64,000 bases of DNA. Origin: Phlebotomus papatasi (lineage: Eukaryota > Arthropoda > Insecta > Diptera > Psychodidae). Position 1 is the stretch's first letter. Each line of letters starts with the position of its first letter. The translations under genes and the position numbers were made by a program. The DNA is taken from NCBI RefSeq assembly GCF_024763615.1, contig NC_077224.1, forward strand, positions 66,598,712 to 66,662,711, read 5' to 3'. The notes under the pieces were generated by a model. The model was not told the DNA's origin. It did not search any database and was given only the letters and a program-made list of their open reading frames with translations. Of this stretch, positions 1 to 13,045 are shown one piece after another.

Positions 1-1576
1 GTAATGCTTTTATCTCACAGGAATCTTTACTTGTTGTAAATCATCTAGATTTTTAATAGATTATTAGATTGTTTTATTTTCCTCATTACCATAAAAACAT
101 TCAGGTACGATCCATTTTTCCGTGCAGCTATTATCATCTTAGCGGGTTTTTTAATCTCGAGAAAAAAAAACGGTAGAATAGCCCCTCATGTGGTTGTAAG
201 CTTCCAGATTTAGACTTTTACTATACTGTGTTTTCAGAGTGTTAAAATAAAAGCTAATTTGAAAATATTCCTATAAATGTCATAAAAGAACCAATTTATA
301 AGTAAAAACCAAAGATAAAAACTACTGTTCTGCAAGTTCTGAAGAACATAAAAAAAACTATGATAGCTTATGGTATTGAAAAGAATGAATATATCAGATA
401 ATACAGAAAAATCAATGGATTATAACTTTTTTCCTTTTCTAAAGCTCCGTAGTGATTCGAAACAATAACAGATTTACCATCATTCTCCATGATAGATTTT
501 TGCTCATCCCATCCAAAGAGAGTAGAAATGGGATTGAGACTATGAGGAAAACACAGAAGAAGAAAATTAAAGATAGAGTGGAATAATTGTCCGTGAAAAA
601 CTCATAAAACTACCAAGCGATAACAATGTGTGAGTTATTAACGGGGATTATAGTGAAAATGTTTGATAGCATTGCACAATTACCAGCGTGTGTTTATGTG
701 AAATTGTTACCAACTGGGATATTAGAGATTAATTTTCACCATCCAATATTCCCAACTTTAATACATCAACTAATGCGTCAGAACTATTTTCTGGGTGGGA
801 GTACTATGTAATCTTTATTGCGGATATCTGCAGGCTTTTGTATAATGTTTTTGGGTTGAAAACATGTGCGAGAAAGTTATTATCGTTTGTGGCAATAATG
901 GGAATAAAATTTAATTAAATTCATCCATCTGCCTTTTCAGGTATACCAATCAAGACACACTCAATTAAATTACATGCCAGATATTCCTTTGCTCCCATGG
1001 GAACGCATTTCCCATTACCATGTGAAGAGATTTTTCTTCTCAACTTCACCATCTCGATGAATTGGCAGGGTTGTGAAGAAATTGTTGATCACATGGGGCC
1101 AAAACATCCAAGTTGGAGAATCATACTGTCTTCTTCACCATTCACCCAGTTTTGCCCCAGCAAAACACTATAATTCTATTCAACGGGGAATAATCAAGGT
1201 AGAACTTGGCGCAGAGGAGTCAAAAGCTCAATATTTTATTTACACCGTATAAAGCATTCATCCAACTTTCACATAGCAAACTCCAATGTGGAAGATGAGA
1301 TTGTACAGGGAATCCGTGCTATACTCCAGTTTTCCATCATTCATCTTCCCAAGGGGATGACAAGCACACATTTCATTGACATTTACCTCTTCTAGACTTC
1401 TCTTGAAAACGTCATAGCAGTGAAATATTATTTTCAAGATTTTAAACTAATCATAATATTGCTTCTCTAAAGATTTTCAAAATATACGAAACAACTAAAC
1501 TTAAATTGAGAAATCTTAAAAGATTTGATCATTTTAAATATCCTTCCAATACAGCAACATTGAGTATTTGGTAAGG
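1..1576. other. No gene seen
   Basis: AT-rich sequence with only chance frames (longest 61 codons). No repeat or RNA gene recognised. Confidence 0.5.
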
Positions 1577-1592
1577 TAAGTACAACTCAGTA

Positions 1593-1871
1593 CTTTAGGG
1601 CACTCAATGGGTCAAGTGGTAGAGCACTCGCTCTGTGATGCAAGTGTCCCGGGTTCGAATCCCCTTTAGGTTACCAGGAATTTTTCTGGCGTTAAAGGTG
1701 TTCGGATTGCATCCAGTGAGCTTCACTGCACTTGATTCCACGGGGCATGGGACTGACAAACTCATCCCGTATAAGAAAAAATAATAATGCGTGTCTAGAA
1801 ATCCCCTTGCGGGAAGGCCTAAGTTCCTCTATGGAATGTTGTGCCAGCATTATTATTATTATTATTATTAT
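1593..1871 (+). mobile_element. SINE1, tRNA-derived, full-length copy
   Basis: Starts GGGCACTCAATGGGTCAAG with a tRNA-like A box (TCAAGTGGTAGAGC) and a perfect B box GGTTCGAATCC at 1652-1662. A non-tRNA body follows, then an (ATT)n tail. It is flanked by a 16-bp direct repeat, TAAGTACAACTCAGTA, at 1577-1592 and 1872-1887. Pol III promoter boxes plus a long target duplication make this a SINE moved by LINE machinery. It is roughly 96% identical by eye to the copy at 16913-17181, so the family is young. Confidence 0.9.
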
Positions 1872-1887
1872 TAAGTACAACTCAGTA

Positions 1888-2176
1888 ATCTCAGTGGAGC
1901 AATAGGCAAGACAGTTGGCTCTTGGATGATGAGATCTCTGACTCTACTCTCACATCTGTGAGTTCGAGTCCTGGCCGTCTAGAAAAAAGGCATTTTCACA
2001 TGTGATAAAACGTAATAAAATGCACCACCTCTGCCCAAAAAACTCCGGGAGCACGGTAGAAGCATTCACTACCTACAGGGAAGGTGTTCCTTGGCGATTT
2101 ACAAACAAAGGACTCTTCCAAAAGGGGGCACATTGTAATGATTACATTGTAATAGAAATAAAGTAACTCGATAATA
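1888..2176 (+). mobile_element. SINE2, second tRNA-derived family
   Basis: tRNA-like head (CAGTGGAGCAATAGGCAAGA) and B box GAGTTCGAGTCC at 1960-1971. A body follows containing AATGCACCACCTCTGCCCAA and a CCGGGAGCAC block. The same order recurs at 25470-25709. No clear target duplication seen; the 3' limit is approximate. SINE1 inserted right at its 5' edge. Confidence 0.7.
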
Positions 2177-2299
2177 TTTCCCTGATAAAATTCTGTAATC
2201 ATCTAGCGAAAATCGCTTCACATTAATGTTTAAACTGCGGATAAGATTAAAACCAATTTGTGACGAGATTTGTTGTGATGGTGTGAATTGAACAACTGA

Positions 2300-3240
2300 T
2301 AGTGGTCTCGGGCAATATTCTGAAAATCAGAATCCCGAAAGTCGAAATCCTGAATGGGTGCAAACAGAAGTAGATTTTGATTCTTCAATAGTGTCTTGGA
2401 TAAAAGGTAAATGGAGCTCTATTTGTACAAAAAGTCGTTGATGTTCGCAGAATTTAAATTCAAATTCGAATTTTCATACTAAATTTTCGAAAAATGCTGG
2501 AAAAATTTATGAAATATCACACTAAAAAGCTGGCAAAAGAGTCACTCAGTAATTATGGAGTGATTAAATAATGGGACTAAAAAAACAAACGTCGTTGGTT
2601 TGTGTTTTTCCTCACAACAAAGTAAAGATCAACACATTTTGATACTTGAGCACTTCGAAATTCGAGCAGGATGTACTTCAGCCACCTTGCGAAAGTATTA
2701 AGAAAAAAGAATATCTCTTTTTTGGCTTTTCAAATAGATCTTCGAATTTTTCAAGATCTACTTGTGAATGATAAGAATGAGTCCAAATATCCAAAATTTG
2801 AAATCTGAAATGAGTCGCGAAATTTCAAAGAGACAGATTGAATGTGTCGAAATCCCGAATGCATCGAAATTTTGAGGAGTAAAAATCCCGAATGGGTTAA
2901 AATGTCACAGAGCCAAAATTCCGAATAGGTCGAAATGTGAAAGAGTCAAACTCTTCAATCGGTCGAAGTCTTGAAAGGTTAAGTTCCAAAAAAAGTCAAA
3001 ATCCCGATGAGTCAAAATCTTGAATGGGTTTATAACCTGAATGAGTCGAAGTTTTCGGAAGCAAAAATCCCAAATAAGGCAAAATCCCGAGAAGTCAAAA
3101 TCTTTAATGAGTCAAAATCCGAATAAGTCGATGTCCTGAAGAACCAAAATTCCAAATGGATCAAAATCCTGAATACCCTAATTTCGGACTGATCAAAATT
3201 CAAAAAAGGTGAAATTTTTCAGGATTTCTGTTTTTCGAGA
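2300..3240 (+). repeat. Degenerate AAAATCCCGAATGAGTC tandem repeat field
   Basis: Variants of a ~17-bp word such as AAATCCCGAATGGGTT, AAAATTCCGAATAGGTCG and AATCCCGATGAGTC recur over ~0.9 kb. The related word occurs at 49100-49175 and, inverted, at 49435-49555. It is interrupted by the dispersed repeat at 2366-2790. Confidence 0.65.
2366..2790 (+). repeat. Dispersed repeat R, copy 1
   Basis: Shares AGAAGTAGATTTTGATTC, TCACACTAAAAAGCTGGCAA and CACCTTGCGAAAGTATTAAG in order with 12660-13045. No TIRs recognised, so a fragment of an unknown element. Confidence 0.7.
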
Positions 3241-3260
3241 TTTCGATCCATTTGAAATTT

Positions 3261-6200
3261 CGACACTTTGAGAGATTAGTTATTCTGAAATTTATCCTAC
3301 TGGGAATTTAAACCTTTCGCAGATTTCTATCTACACCAGTTTAGATATATAATATAATTGGGACTTTGGCGTGTAGGAATTTAACTTTCCAGATTTTTAC
3401 TGTCACTCCATTAGCTGGATGGGTTAAAACATTTTTCACGTTTTTTTTTTTGTTTTTTATTATATATTAAATTTTGGTAATTTATATCTTTTTCGTCGAT
3501 TTTGCAATATTAGGCCCTAAATTAAAAAAAATAGGGTCTAATAAAACCAGTGACCTTAAAAAATTTGAAATTTTTTAAGGCCCCTGACTGGTCCTTAAAA
3601 GTCACCGCCATGAAAAGACCAGTAGTACGAAAATAAAAACATTTTTAACTTTAGAGAGATACTTTATCCTCTAATTTAGGCAAAACAAATGATTGGGTGA
3701 AAAAAACAAAGGGTCATCTCATCTGTGACCCACTGGTCCTAAAAAGCTCATACAGTACGGTCTTCAAATGTATGGCTTAACTTGAATTATTTATCCGGTG
3801 AGATTTGAAAAATTTCTAGTTACGTTATAATACCTGAATAATCAATTTACCATATTTTGGAAACATTTGAAAAAACAGAGAGGAATAAATACAGATTTGT
3901 GTATATTGTAAAATAAAATAATCTATAAAATATCGCATTAATTTCTTAATTAGGAAAATTTGGCGAATTTGAGTTATGTTTTAAATAAATTACGTAATTG
4001 TGCAGATTAATTATAAAAGTAATATTGTTATTTTGATTGGCAGAAGCAGTTTTACATAATGTTAATGTTTAATTTAATAAGATATGAGATCAAAGTATGA
4101 TTTCCATTATAACTTGTGGTTAACAACATTAATTAATGTCCTTATTACTGATACATTGCCATTTAGAACTAATTCACATTGTTTATTCAACATTTTAAGT
4201 CTTTCCGATATAAGATAGTAAATTTTTCCATTGGATGAGAAAAATCTAATTCGAAATGTTTTTTTTCTGGAACATAGGAAAATAAATTAATTAAATAACA
4301 GGGAGTAAATATAGATCACCAGAAAATCACCGAAACCATAATTTTTATAATTGTCTTTTTGAAAAAGCATTTATATTGTATTATTATTGTAATTAAAGCA
4401 TATTCGCAATCCTATATTTTGCTCGTTAAACAATCCAATTACAAAGCAGTTATCTCAGGATTAGAAACAAATTTATTGTCCTTCCTTATGGCTGTGAAAC
4501 CTTATTATTCAACGTAGGCTTTTAGCTTCATTTACTTAAACCACAAAGCTTTTTGAACAGAAATACATATTTGCAAAGAGATAGTACATTCTAATTGCTG
4601 ATTCAAATTTATTGCGACTGAAAGCAATTGCCCAAATTTGCATTGTACTCCTTTCTTTACTTAACTGTCATTATTGTGATTTATTTCAACACAAATTTCT
4701 ACGCAGTGCTAATACTAAAGTTATATTGCTCGAACTCTGCAGTGAAAGAACAATGCTTTAAATTAATGCGGTTGTTTAAATGAGAATTTTATTCATGTGA
4801 GATAATGACCTTCTAAAGTTTTCTTCCTTGAGTTCTTCTTAGACAAATGTTTAACAAATGTGGAAAAACAATTCCGAAATTAATTTCACCGAAAATCGAT
4901 TAATATGAAAACTCATTTTTAGTAATCGCTTTTATAAAAATTGAATCTTTTTAGTCAGTGTTGGAAATTGATAAATATAAAATTTTCTTATGGGATATTC
5001 GTTGCGGTAACCCCTTCAAAATGTTAAAAATAATAAGATTAAAATAGCTGTTTGGTTCAGGGGGTTTATTGAAAAATTTTATTAGAAAATTTTGGTGGTG
5101 ATCTAATTATAAAATTTATTTAGAATATTGAACATATCTCCGAACTGAACATTTTCGTCACTGATTTGAAGATTGAGATCAGAAAAAAGTGTATTCTATT
5201 TTAATCTATTCCAATCTCTATATAAGCAATTCCAAAAGGTATTATTTTTATTTTGAAAATTCTAAAAAAAAGTATTCTTAAATATTTAAAACTTTAGAAA
5301 AATGGTTTACAGTTGAAATATTAAAGTTTTGACTTGTTGAAGGTTCGTGCAAAAAAAATTAATATATAGTTCTTTCTGGACTAATTGAAATTGAACAAAG
5401 CCTTATCCATGGTCCGATACTTTATGTCTCCACTCGAGAAGCCGTGTGAAAAAAAATATTCCAATTACGATTTATTATACGCTAATCTCTGTTAATAAAT
5501 CAACGTCATAATTTATCCCAATTACTACTACCATGGCGTTTTTATCCTTTTTGCAATTTTCATACAACAGCCAGTATTATCTCCGTAGAATCTCGGGAAA
5601 GAATAACAAGAAATCTCTCATTTCAACTTTCTTACTCTTCGTATCACCCTAACATCCCAAGAAACATTTTTTTCTTTCTTCTCAACTTGTTTGAATAATA
5701 AGACGCGCAACTCAAACTGACCAATTTTAGAGGAGATGGTATAAAATATTCATGTTACTAATACATAATTTTTAAAATTATTTCAATGTTTGGGTAACTT
5801 TTATTTATTTTAGCACTACTCTTAACATCGGAATTGCAAAATTTTTAACTTTTCAAAAGTTAAAAAGAATACTAAGAATTGTATGACGAAACTTGAAAAA
5901 CCCAAAAATTGCAACAAGAAACCCAAAATAGGATCGCAAAACCGAGAATCCCAATTTTTGTATCGCGAAACCCAAAACTTTATCGTGAAATCCGGAAAAC
6001 TCAGTTTTTGTACCGGGAAGCCCGAGGAACCAGAACCCATTGTCCGAAAAAATAAGAATGAGGTAGCACTTTAACTTCATTGAAGAAAGGCTCTTATGTC
6101 AAATGTGACAGATCACTTCGTTCTTGGATAAAGTCAAGCTAAAATATTTTTTTCAATGTTTCTTTTTAATAAAATTGTTAAATGTTCATTAAAGATTATC

Positions 6201-6999
6201 TTTATATTTGTGTTTACGTGCTTTAATTTTTCCAGATAGATTATATTTTTTGTGTAAAAGAAAACATCCTATCCTAAAATTTTACCCTAAAGAAATTGAA
6301 CTTTTTTTTCTGAAAAATAAACAAAGTGATTTCAAATTTCCCTTATCACAAAATGTGAATTTCTTTTGTTTTTTAAGAGATTTACACTAAACTATCATGG
6401 AATTATCAACAATTAATGATAATCCAACTAATATTTAATAGAAATGTGTAAGTCTCTTATGTAAACTAAAGGAAAATTCACATTATTCGATGGCATGAAC
6501 GTGCGAAGGGAGAGTATTTTCCCTTATACATTAAGGTGTAGTTCTAAAATGATTTCACAAATTGGTTCTTAATAGTAGAAAAACATGCATAATCGTTGCG
6601 TAATCTTCACAGGTGCATAATCTCGAAGAGCATAGTCCCGGGATTTAGTGTAGATGCTGAGTATTGCAAGAGTTCCGGAAAGGCAATAAACTGTTAGATA
6701 CTTGGTGCTGCTGTAGCATACAAAATGTCCGAACTTTCACACACAAACTCCCAAATTTTCCAAACTTTCACACAGATGTCCGAAATTTCACACTTTCATC
6801 TTTGATGCATTTTATTATTTGAAAGAATTATTTTGGAAAAAAAAAACAAGGGCAATAAACTGCATTTACTCGAATCTTTATGGGGAAAAAATTGAGGTAT
6901 TCTTTAAGAAAGTGTTATTAAAGGGTTGCATGAGTTGTGAAGGATCAACACAGTATGTTTTCTCTAGAAAGTTTTAACAGCATAGTAATAAATCTGTAT
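3261..6999. other. AT-rich, mostly featureless
   Basis: Contains a perfect 13-bp-arm palindrome (CCTTAAAAAATTT / AAATTTTTTAAGG at 3554-3580) and the short repeat at 5880. No gene signal. Confidence 0.45.
5880..6030 (+). repeat. Short degenerate GCGAAACCCAAAA repeat
   Basis: CGAAACTTGAAAAACCCAAA, AAGAAACCCAAAATAGGATC and CGCGAAACCCAAAACTT are variants of one ~27-bp word. Overlapping short frames on both strands come from it. Confidence 0.55.
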
Positions 7000-7002
7000 C
7001 TA

Positions 7003-7687
7003 CACAAAAAAAAAATGTTTCGTAAAACTGTTCGTAAATTTTTGTGAATTCGTGCTGGGGACACACAAATTGCTCTTAAATCAAATGACTCACTAAAAAA
7101 AATCGAAAACATATTTCGATCCCTCAGAATATAATCCGAGCAACTCGATTTTTTGCAAAGTTCGTTTTTTTTGCTTTTCGGGTACTCCTTAACACCCTTT
7201 ACCTTCCCCGTGAATATTATACCGAAAAGTTAATTATTCCCAAAGTTATATGGGTTCCAAATCTTAAAAATCCTATGATCAGCATGTAAAATCTCAGCTT
7301 TAAATCGCTCTCCTGAAAAGTTGGCCATTCGCGAGTTATTCGGTTTATATACTGAGGGATCGATTTGGAACACGATTGGTTAACGAGTATTTTTTTGTTT
7401 TTTTTACAAAGATTTGTTCGTAATTATTCGTAAACTGACAAAATAATGTTCGTAAAATGTTGTCATTTGTTCCTAAAGTTTTTTAGTTTATCTGACTTTA
7501 GTTCAAACAAATGTTTGTAAAAAATCAAAAAATGCTCGTCAAGATAACATGTTAAGAACAACGTTTGTGATAAAATAATTTTTTTTTCGAACTTTTGTAT
7601 GAGTTATACGATTTACGAATATTAGTGGGTCCCTAGGAGGAATTCACAAACATTTATTATGAAAAATGTTGCAATTTTTTTTCTGTG
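7003..7687. mobile_element. 685-bp TIR element with a nested inverted repeat
   Basis: Ends CACAAAAAAAAAATGTTTCG and TTTTTTTTCTGTG, TA flanks, with inner AATTTTTGTGAATTC / GAATTCACAAACATT blocks and many TTCGTAAA words. A nested pair TTTCGATCCCTCAG (7113) and CTGAGGGATCGATTTGG (7352) marks a second element of about 255 bp. Confidence 0.65.
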
Positions 7688-8569
7688 TAACATTTCAATT
7701 AAAACCTTTCGGAGATCTTTTTGACAAAAACTTACATTGTGGTGGACAAGATTACTCAGAGTAAGTTCATCTGAAGGCAAAAAACAAATATTTACTGTTT
7801 AGCAAAGGTTTATCTTGTACACAATTTCGAACTCTGAATGCACATTTTTCATAATAAAACATGTTAATTTGATCCATCCTTTCCAAAAGGATTCGTTTGG
7901 CAGAAAGAGACAGCTATATCTGATTACAGTTTGAAAAAGTAATAGGTAAAATTTCAATCGATTGAATTTCACTCAATTGAAAAGGTGTACTAGTGCCATT
8001 AAAACTTGAATTAAATAATTTTTATTAAGTCGAAAAAATTAGAGAAAATCTGCTGTCTTTTATCTTCTTCATTCACGTATTTAATCCCTTAATCCATGAT
8101 TTGAGTGCTTTTAAATGGTAGCCTTTTAAATGGTAGTTTTTTAAATGGTGTTTTGTAGACAAAAATGTGAAAAGTAATTTTAAAAAGTTTGAAAAGGGTT
8201 CTACGTCACATTTGGCTCACTTGTTCTTGGAGAATTGAGAAAATTAGCGCAACGTAGGCATGGTTCGCACACAGTGAACCTTCAAACGATGCGAATTTTC
8301 TCCTTATTTGCAAAGAGATGGTAGGGGAAGGACTCACACTTTTGCACAGGGTATTTATAAGAATGAATATTCTAAGATATTCTAATTCAGAAGGATTGTT
8401 TAGAAACTTGTCAAACTGTTTATTGCCTTTGATTTTACTAAAATTTGTCTAAATACGTTTTAAAATGAATTGATATGTAATGATAAATTTGACTCTAATT
8501 TTGGACACCTTGGTTGTAAATTTAAAAAATTTTGGTTATAGTTTTGAACAACCAATCCACCTCAATAGG

Positions 8570-8760
8570 AATTGCATTGTTCTCCATTTCAAGAACCAAT
8601 CTTACCAAGTCCTCTTCCTGTTTACGTAACGGAACCGTAGAATGTCACAAGAAGTCTGGAAGCTTTCTATATCAGTCATTAAAATGAGTTGACTTCGCTA
8701 CTCCAAGTACGTGCGGATTCGCGCATTCCCTGGCCTTTTTGAGAGCCTTTTAAGGCTTTT
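8570..8760 (-). pseudogene. Second copy of the possible captured coding fragment
   Basis: Diverged, with an in-frame stop after RTYLE and the same frame change before EEDLVRLV as the 63.5-kb copy has before EEELVRLV. The shared frame change means it predates the split of the two copies, or that an intron or frame boundary lies there. Confidence 0.4.
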
Positions 8761-9019
8761 CTCACTACATCTCGCTCGTAGCTCGCTGATGCTCCTTTGT
8801 TTCTCCAGGCATTTATACATCCTAGTCATCACAAAAGCTAAAACTTCATAAGATTTTGAAAAAAAATCACCTGTCCAAAATAAAAACTATCACCGCACTA
8901 GTAAATCTCTTAGAAAATTGTCAATTTTTCACACGAAAAACATAATTCACAAGGTTACTCTTACTTCAGCTGAAATATACAAACCACTATTAACGTGAAT
9001 CAACACAATATTCAATAAT

Positions 9020-9370
9020 TGTTTTGTAGCAATAAGGCTACAGGGCGAACACCGGAACATGCTGGGGCGCCCTTCATTGCAGTCTCCCGGAATATAGCCT
9101 CCATTGCTCTTCCTGGAGAGCTCACGAATTAGGTTTCCTCTCAGCTTCACTGAGTATATCGACTGAGGAAGTAGATTCGTATACGCCATCGGGATATATC
9201 CGTCGGCCGCTCTTACTCTTTTAGTCCGTGGAGACTAGCAATATAGTGCCTCTGAAGTTAGACCTTATAGCACCTCTCAGGGTCACCACCCCAACTGAAA
9301 AGTAATTGGTACCGTTGGCTTAAAAGACTCCTCCAGCCTCCACTCCTCCAGGCTCAACAGTCCTACTACA
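9020..9370 (-). mobile_element. Diverged LTR fragment related to the 24.6-kb solo LTR
   Basis: Read on the minus strand it starts TGTAGTAGGACTGTTGAGCC. It then shares AAGCCAACGGTA, GTGCTATAA, TTCCTCAGTCG, ATTCCGGGAG and TTGCTACAA in order with the solo LTR. Similarity stops near 9020 and no matching 3' end is seen, so truncated or decayed. It lies inside the element at 8334-9712. Confidence 0.55.
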
Positions 9371-9814
9371 ATTTAATTAAAAAAAAAACAATTTAAAACA
9401 AATAAAGCGAGGAAAAATTGTTAACACTCCACCACAGCTAAATAAGATTGAAGTAAAGACGAAGTTCTATCATATTTCTCGTAAGCCACTGCTCTTACTG
9501 AAGTTTCAACAAAACAATTTTAATTCAAATCATATGCAAAATTTAACGAATTTAGTGTTAAAATTTTCCAAAAAGAACAAATATTTAGATAGAATTCATT
9601 ATTCATCAAATATTGGAATAAAAATTCATAATTTTAATCAATTTATTTTTATTGTCCAATTTTACCCTCAAAGTGTCCAAATTTAGAAACTGTCCAAAAT
9701 TATGAGCTCTTACACTATATCATTTCTCATTTCGTCTCTTGAGGTTAATATAGTTAAAAAATGACGAAATATCTCTTGAAGGTTTACTGTGCGCGAAGCA
9801 TGCCTACATTCCCC

Positions 9815-12659
9815 TATAGTGTGAGGTCGTTGAAAAAAATTGTTATATAGAACTGCGTTTCTGCGTGTGTGCTTCTTGGGATTTTTATGACACTCTAAAT
9901 GTGCAAAAGGAAACGTTTAGGTGTTTCATAGAGGTAGGCTCGTGGGTGGAGGACATTGTACTCATAAGTTGAAACGAAGAATCCATTAAAATATTGTTCG
10001 TATATATTTTAATGATTTGTTCTTCCTTTTATTCTCTGTTTTTCTCCATTCTCGTCACTATGCTACTTTCCACACATATAGAAAATAAGCTAAAAATGTA
10101 ACAGAAATGTGAAGCGTAAAAAACATACTCTGGGATTTTGAAATTGAGCAGTCTGGTGGAAATTTTCTAGAGTTTCCACATGCACTCTCCCTGTGGAAAA
10201 TGGGTTGATTACAATAGATTGTTCTATGGCATATAATACACTTGCAGTGAAGCTAATAACAACCCCCATATTTACAAGTTTTTATCACACGGCCCTCCCC
10301 CATTGGGTTTTCCTCTCTACATTCAACGTTGAATGAATATTTGCTAACAAGTGGAGAGGTTGGCTATTACCAACTGAAATTTCAACCATACCATGATGGT
10401 CATTTTATGCCATCTCTAGCATTTTCTAACGGCGCGAACTTTTGTGTTCTTTCCACTGTTATACAAGATATAACGTCATAAAAAAAGCTACCACGAAACG
10501 ACTCCATAAATCTTTATTGAGGCATAATAAAATCGTATCCTGATAATTGAAATATTGCCACCGTGGTAGGTATACACATTCTTGCAGTGATTGAAATAAA
10601 TAAAAAAAAAGGACACCGTCGTGGGAAAATTTCAATAGAGATTGTGGCGTGATTTGTGCTATAAAACAAGAAGTGTTTAGGGGCGTTTCAGTCAAAGGTA
10701 GAAATACATGTGTAATAGGTTTCACAGGGAGAAATATTATGTTTTCCGTTTTACTTCTAAACTCATTTACTCCATTCAAGTATCCAAATTACACTGCCAT
10801 ATAGAATGGTGTAAGCATGATGTCATCAAAGAGGTCATAACTATTTTCTATAGTGCTCAATATTCATTATATTAAGAGATAAAATTCGGGAAATATAAAT
10901 TTCATTTATTTTATTTTTATTTCACTGTTAGTACTATTATGATGTCGGTAAATGGATATGCTCTCCACTGAAAACAGTGCAATAATTACACTGCCCAATA
11001 AATTTTCTTTATAATAGGATTTACTTAGGGAATTAAATCATTTCTCCTTGGAGAAAAAATTAAAAGTTGAAAAGAGTCATTAAAGTATAATACTTCCACA
11101 TGGATTTGGGTCGCGAAAGCAGTAAGACTGCACTGAATTGATGTTAATACTACCTCTGAATTCCTTGTATGCCATTATGGTCTATGTCTATACACATTGG
11201 GAACAATTTTACTCAAAAATTGCTTTTTTGAAGGAAACCAACGGCACCATACTGTTTACAGAAATGTCAAAATTACAATTTTTGTGGAAAATTTCTCAGA
11301 GTGTGTACAAGCCTTCAGGTTCAAAACTCATAAATAAATTATAAGTCTACAAAAACCTTCAAAATTAATGTACCACCACTTTTGCCTCCGGCAAAAACTT
11401 TCCATGTTATTATTTTGCCATTTGTAACAAGCATCACTGGGATAAAGGGGATAAACATAACATACGTTTTTGCGCAGGAAATCGAAAAGCTTCATAAACT
11501 GAAATCGCTTGCAATAGAATGCTTATTTGAGTTGATTTGAATTGGCACTTAAAAACATCCCAGCTCTCGTTCAACGAGTCAAATGCAATTGCACACTATA
11601 TATTCATTACTACGGCAATTCACTTTGAAGATATGTTTATATAGATACTACCTAATGACAACACCTGGTACGTTGTACAAGTGTTATTATATTATCTGTT
11701 GTACCATCCTTATCTCTTAGTGCTATCGGATTGTAAAATCGAATATTTTGCTTAGTACTGTTGCAAGCATTGAGAAATCCAAATTAGCCAATGTGGTCAT
11801 GAATTTTAATTTTCACGTAGACTAAAAGTTTGGCACGCCATATTGGCAGAATAATAGTTTCCTCTGTACTCAGCAATGGATTAATAATAAAAACAAACTT
11901 TTTATAATAAAGTTGCTAAAACTGATAAGTTTTAGTTAAATTTACATGAATTTAAATAACAGTTTAAAAAATTGATCATTTCTAACAAATTGATAATTGA
12001 AATTTATTTTTCTTTAAACTAATACTTAATTTTTTATTTACTTTTACAAACACAATAAATCAAGGCATTGAAAATTATTAAGAACAGTTGAATTTTCCTT
12101 TAGATCATAATATTTAACTTAAACTACCCGTCTGACACAGGGTAAGGGGGACCAAGCCTTGAGCCATTAATTAACACCCAGCTTTAGGCACTATTTTAGC
12201 CCTCATTGGCAAGATCCGAGTGATAGGCACAAATTAAGAACTGGATTTGGCCAAGTATTGGAGTTCAGATAAGCCTAATCCGAGAAATCTTGTCAATCAA
12301 AAGAGTACATTTTTTTCAAAAAAAAAAATATCCGAAAATCAAATCCCTAGGGCAGAAACTTTTAAATTTTTAAATGAAAGTTTCAGAAAATATGGTTGAA
12401 ATGCTATTACTTCTGTACCTTCTGTATGATCAAGATCTTGAATTAAATAAATAAAAAAATAGTGAACAATATGCTGTTTTCCTTGGCCCACGTAACTCCT
12501 AAAGCCAAAAATTAGACCCCAGATTTCGAATATGGAATAAGTGTTACATTAAAAACAAATATGTTTAAAAAAAAGTTTTTTTTTATGTTTACAGGTTTCT
12601 GATATTTTTTAATCCAATAATTTCTCATACTTTCTTCTTAATTCTCTTCATTGAGCCCA
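9815..12659. other. No gene seen
   Basis: The longest frame is a 106-codon minus-strand one at 10459-10779, with no recognisable motif. I see no splice-supported coding region. Confidence 0.45.
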
Positions 12660-13045
12660 AAGAGAAGTAGATTTTGATTCTCCAATAGTGTCTTTCGAAG
12701 TTCGAAGAATTCAAATTAAATTTCGAATTTTCATACTAAATTTTCGAACAAGATGGGGAAAATTTATCAAATATCACACTAAAAAGCTGGCAAAAGAGTT
12801 ACTCGTTACTCAGTGATTACGAAGTGATTAACATTAAATAATGGGATGGAAACAATAAACGTCGTTGTTCTGTTTTTTTTCCTCACAACAATGTGAAGAC
12901 CGTCACATTTTGACACTTGAACACTTCGAAATTCGAACAGAATGTAACTTCCGCACCTTGCGAAAGTATTAAGAAGTAAGAAAGTCTCTTTTTTGGATCT
13001 TCAAATAGATTTTCGATTTTTTTCAAGATCTACCTGTGGATGGTA
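12660..13045 (+). repeat. Dispersed repeat R, copy 2
   Basis: Same orientation and block order as 2366-2790. A more distant match occurs at about 62820-62990 (AATTTATCAAATAC-type block and GTTGCTAAAACATTTG). Confidence 0.7.

Larger units (their letters stand above)
8334..9712. mobile_element. Fragment-bearing TIR element G, copy 1 (interrupted)
   Basis: Ends GGGGAAGGACTCACACTTTT and CCAAAATTATGAGCTCTTAC, matching the left end of copy 2 (63231, GGGTAAAGGCTCATAATTTT). About 8395-8760 aligns with 63320-63690 on the same strand and 9637-9670 with 63703-63735. Roughly 0.9 kb between these pieces, including the LTR fragment, is extra in this copy. Confidence 0.6.
8247..9814. mobile_element. Outer TIR element around the fragment-bearing element
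   Basis: Inverted ends GTAGGCATGGTTCGCACACA (8254-8273) and TGTGCGCGAAGCATGCC (9787-9803), extended by GTGAACCTTCA / GAAGGTTTACT. The right end is TA-flanked; the left limit is approximate. Confidence 0.55.

Noticed and set aside
1652..1662. tRNA gene suggested by the A and B boxes at 1.6 kb
   Set aside because: No acceptor stem or cloverleaf. The sequence repeats with target duplications, so it is a SINE.
10459..10779. 106-codon minus-strand frame
   Set aside because: No domain, signal peptide or splice context that I can support. Such length occurs by chance in this much sequence.
12131..12520. Possible TIR element from GGGTAAGGGGGACCAAGCC to CTTGGCCCACG
   Set aside because: The inverted match is too short and gapped to separate from chance.
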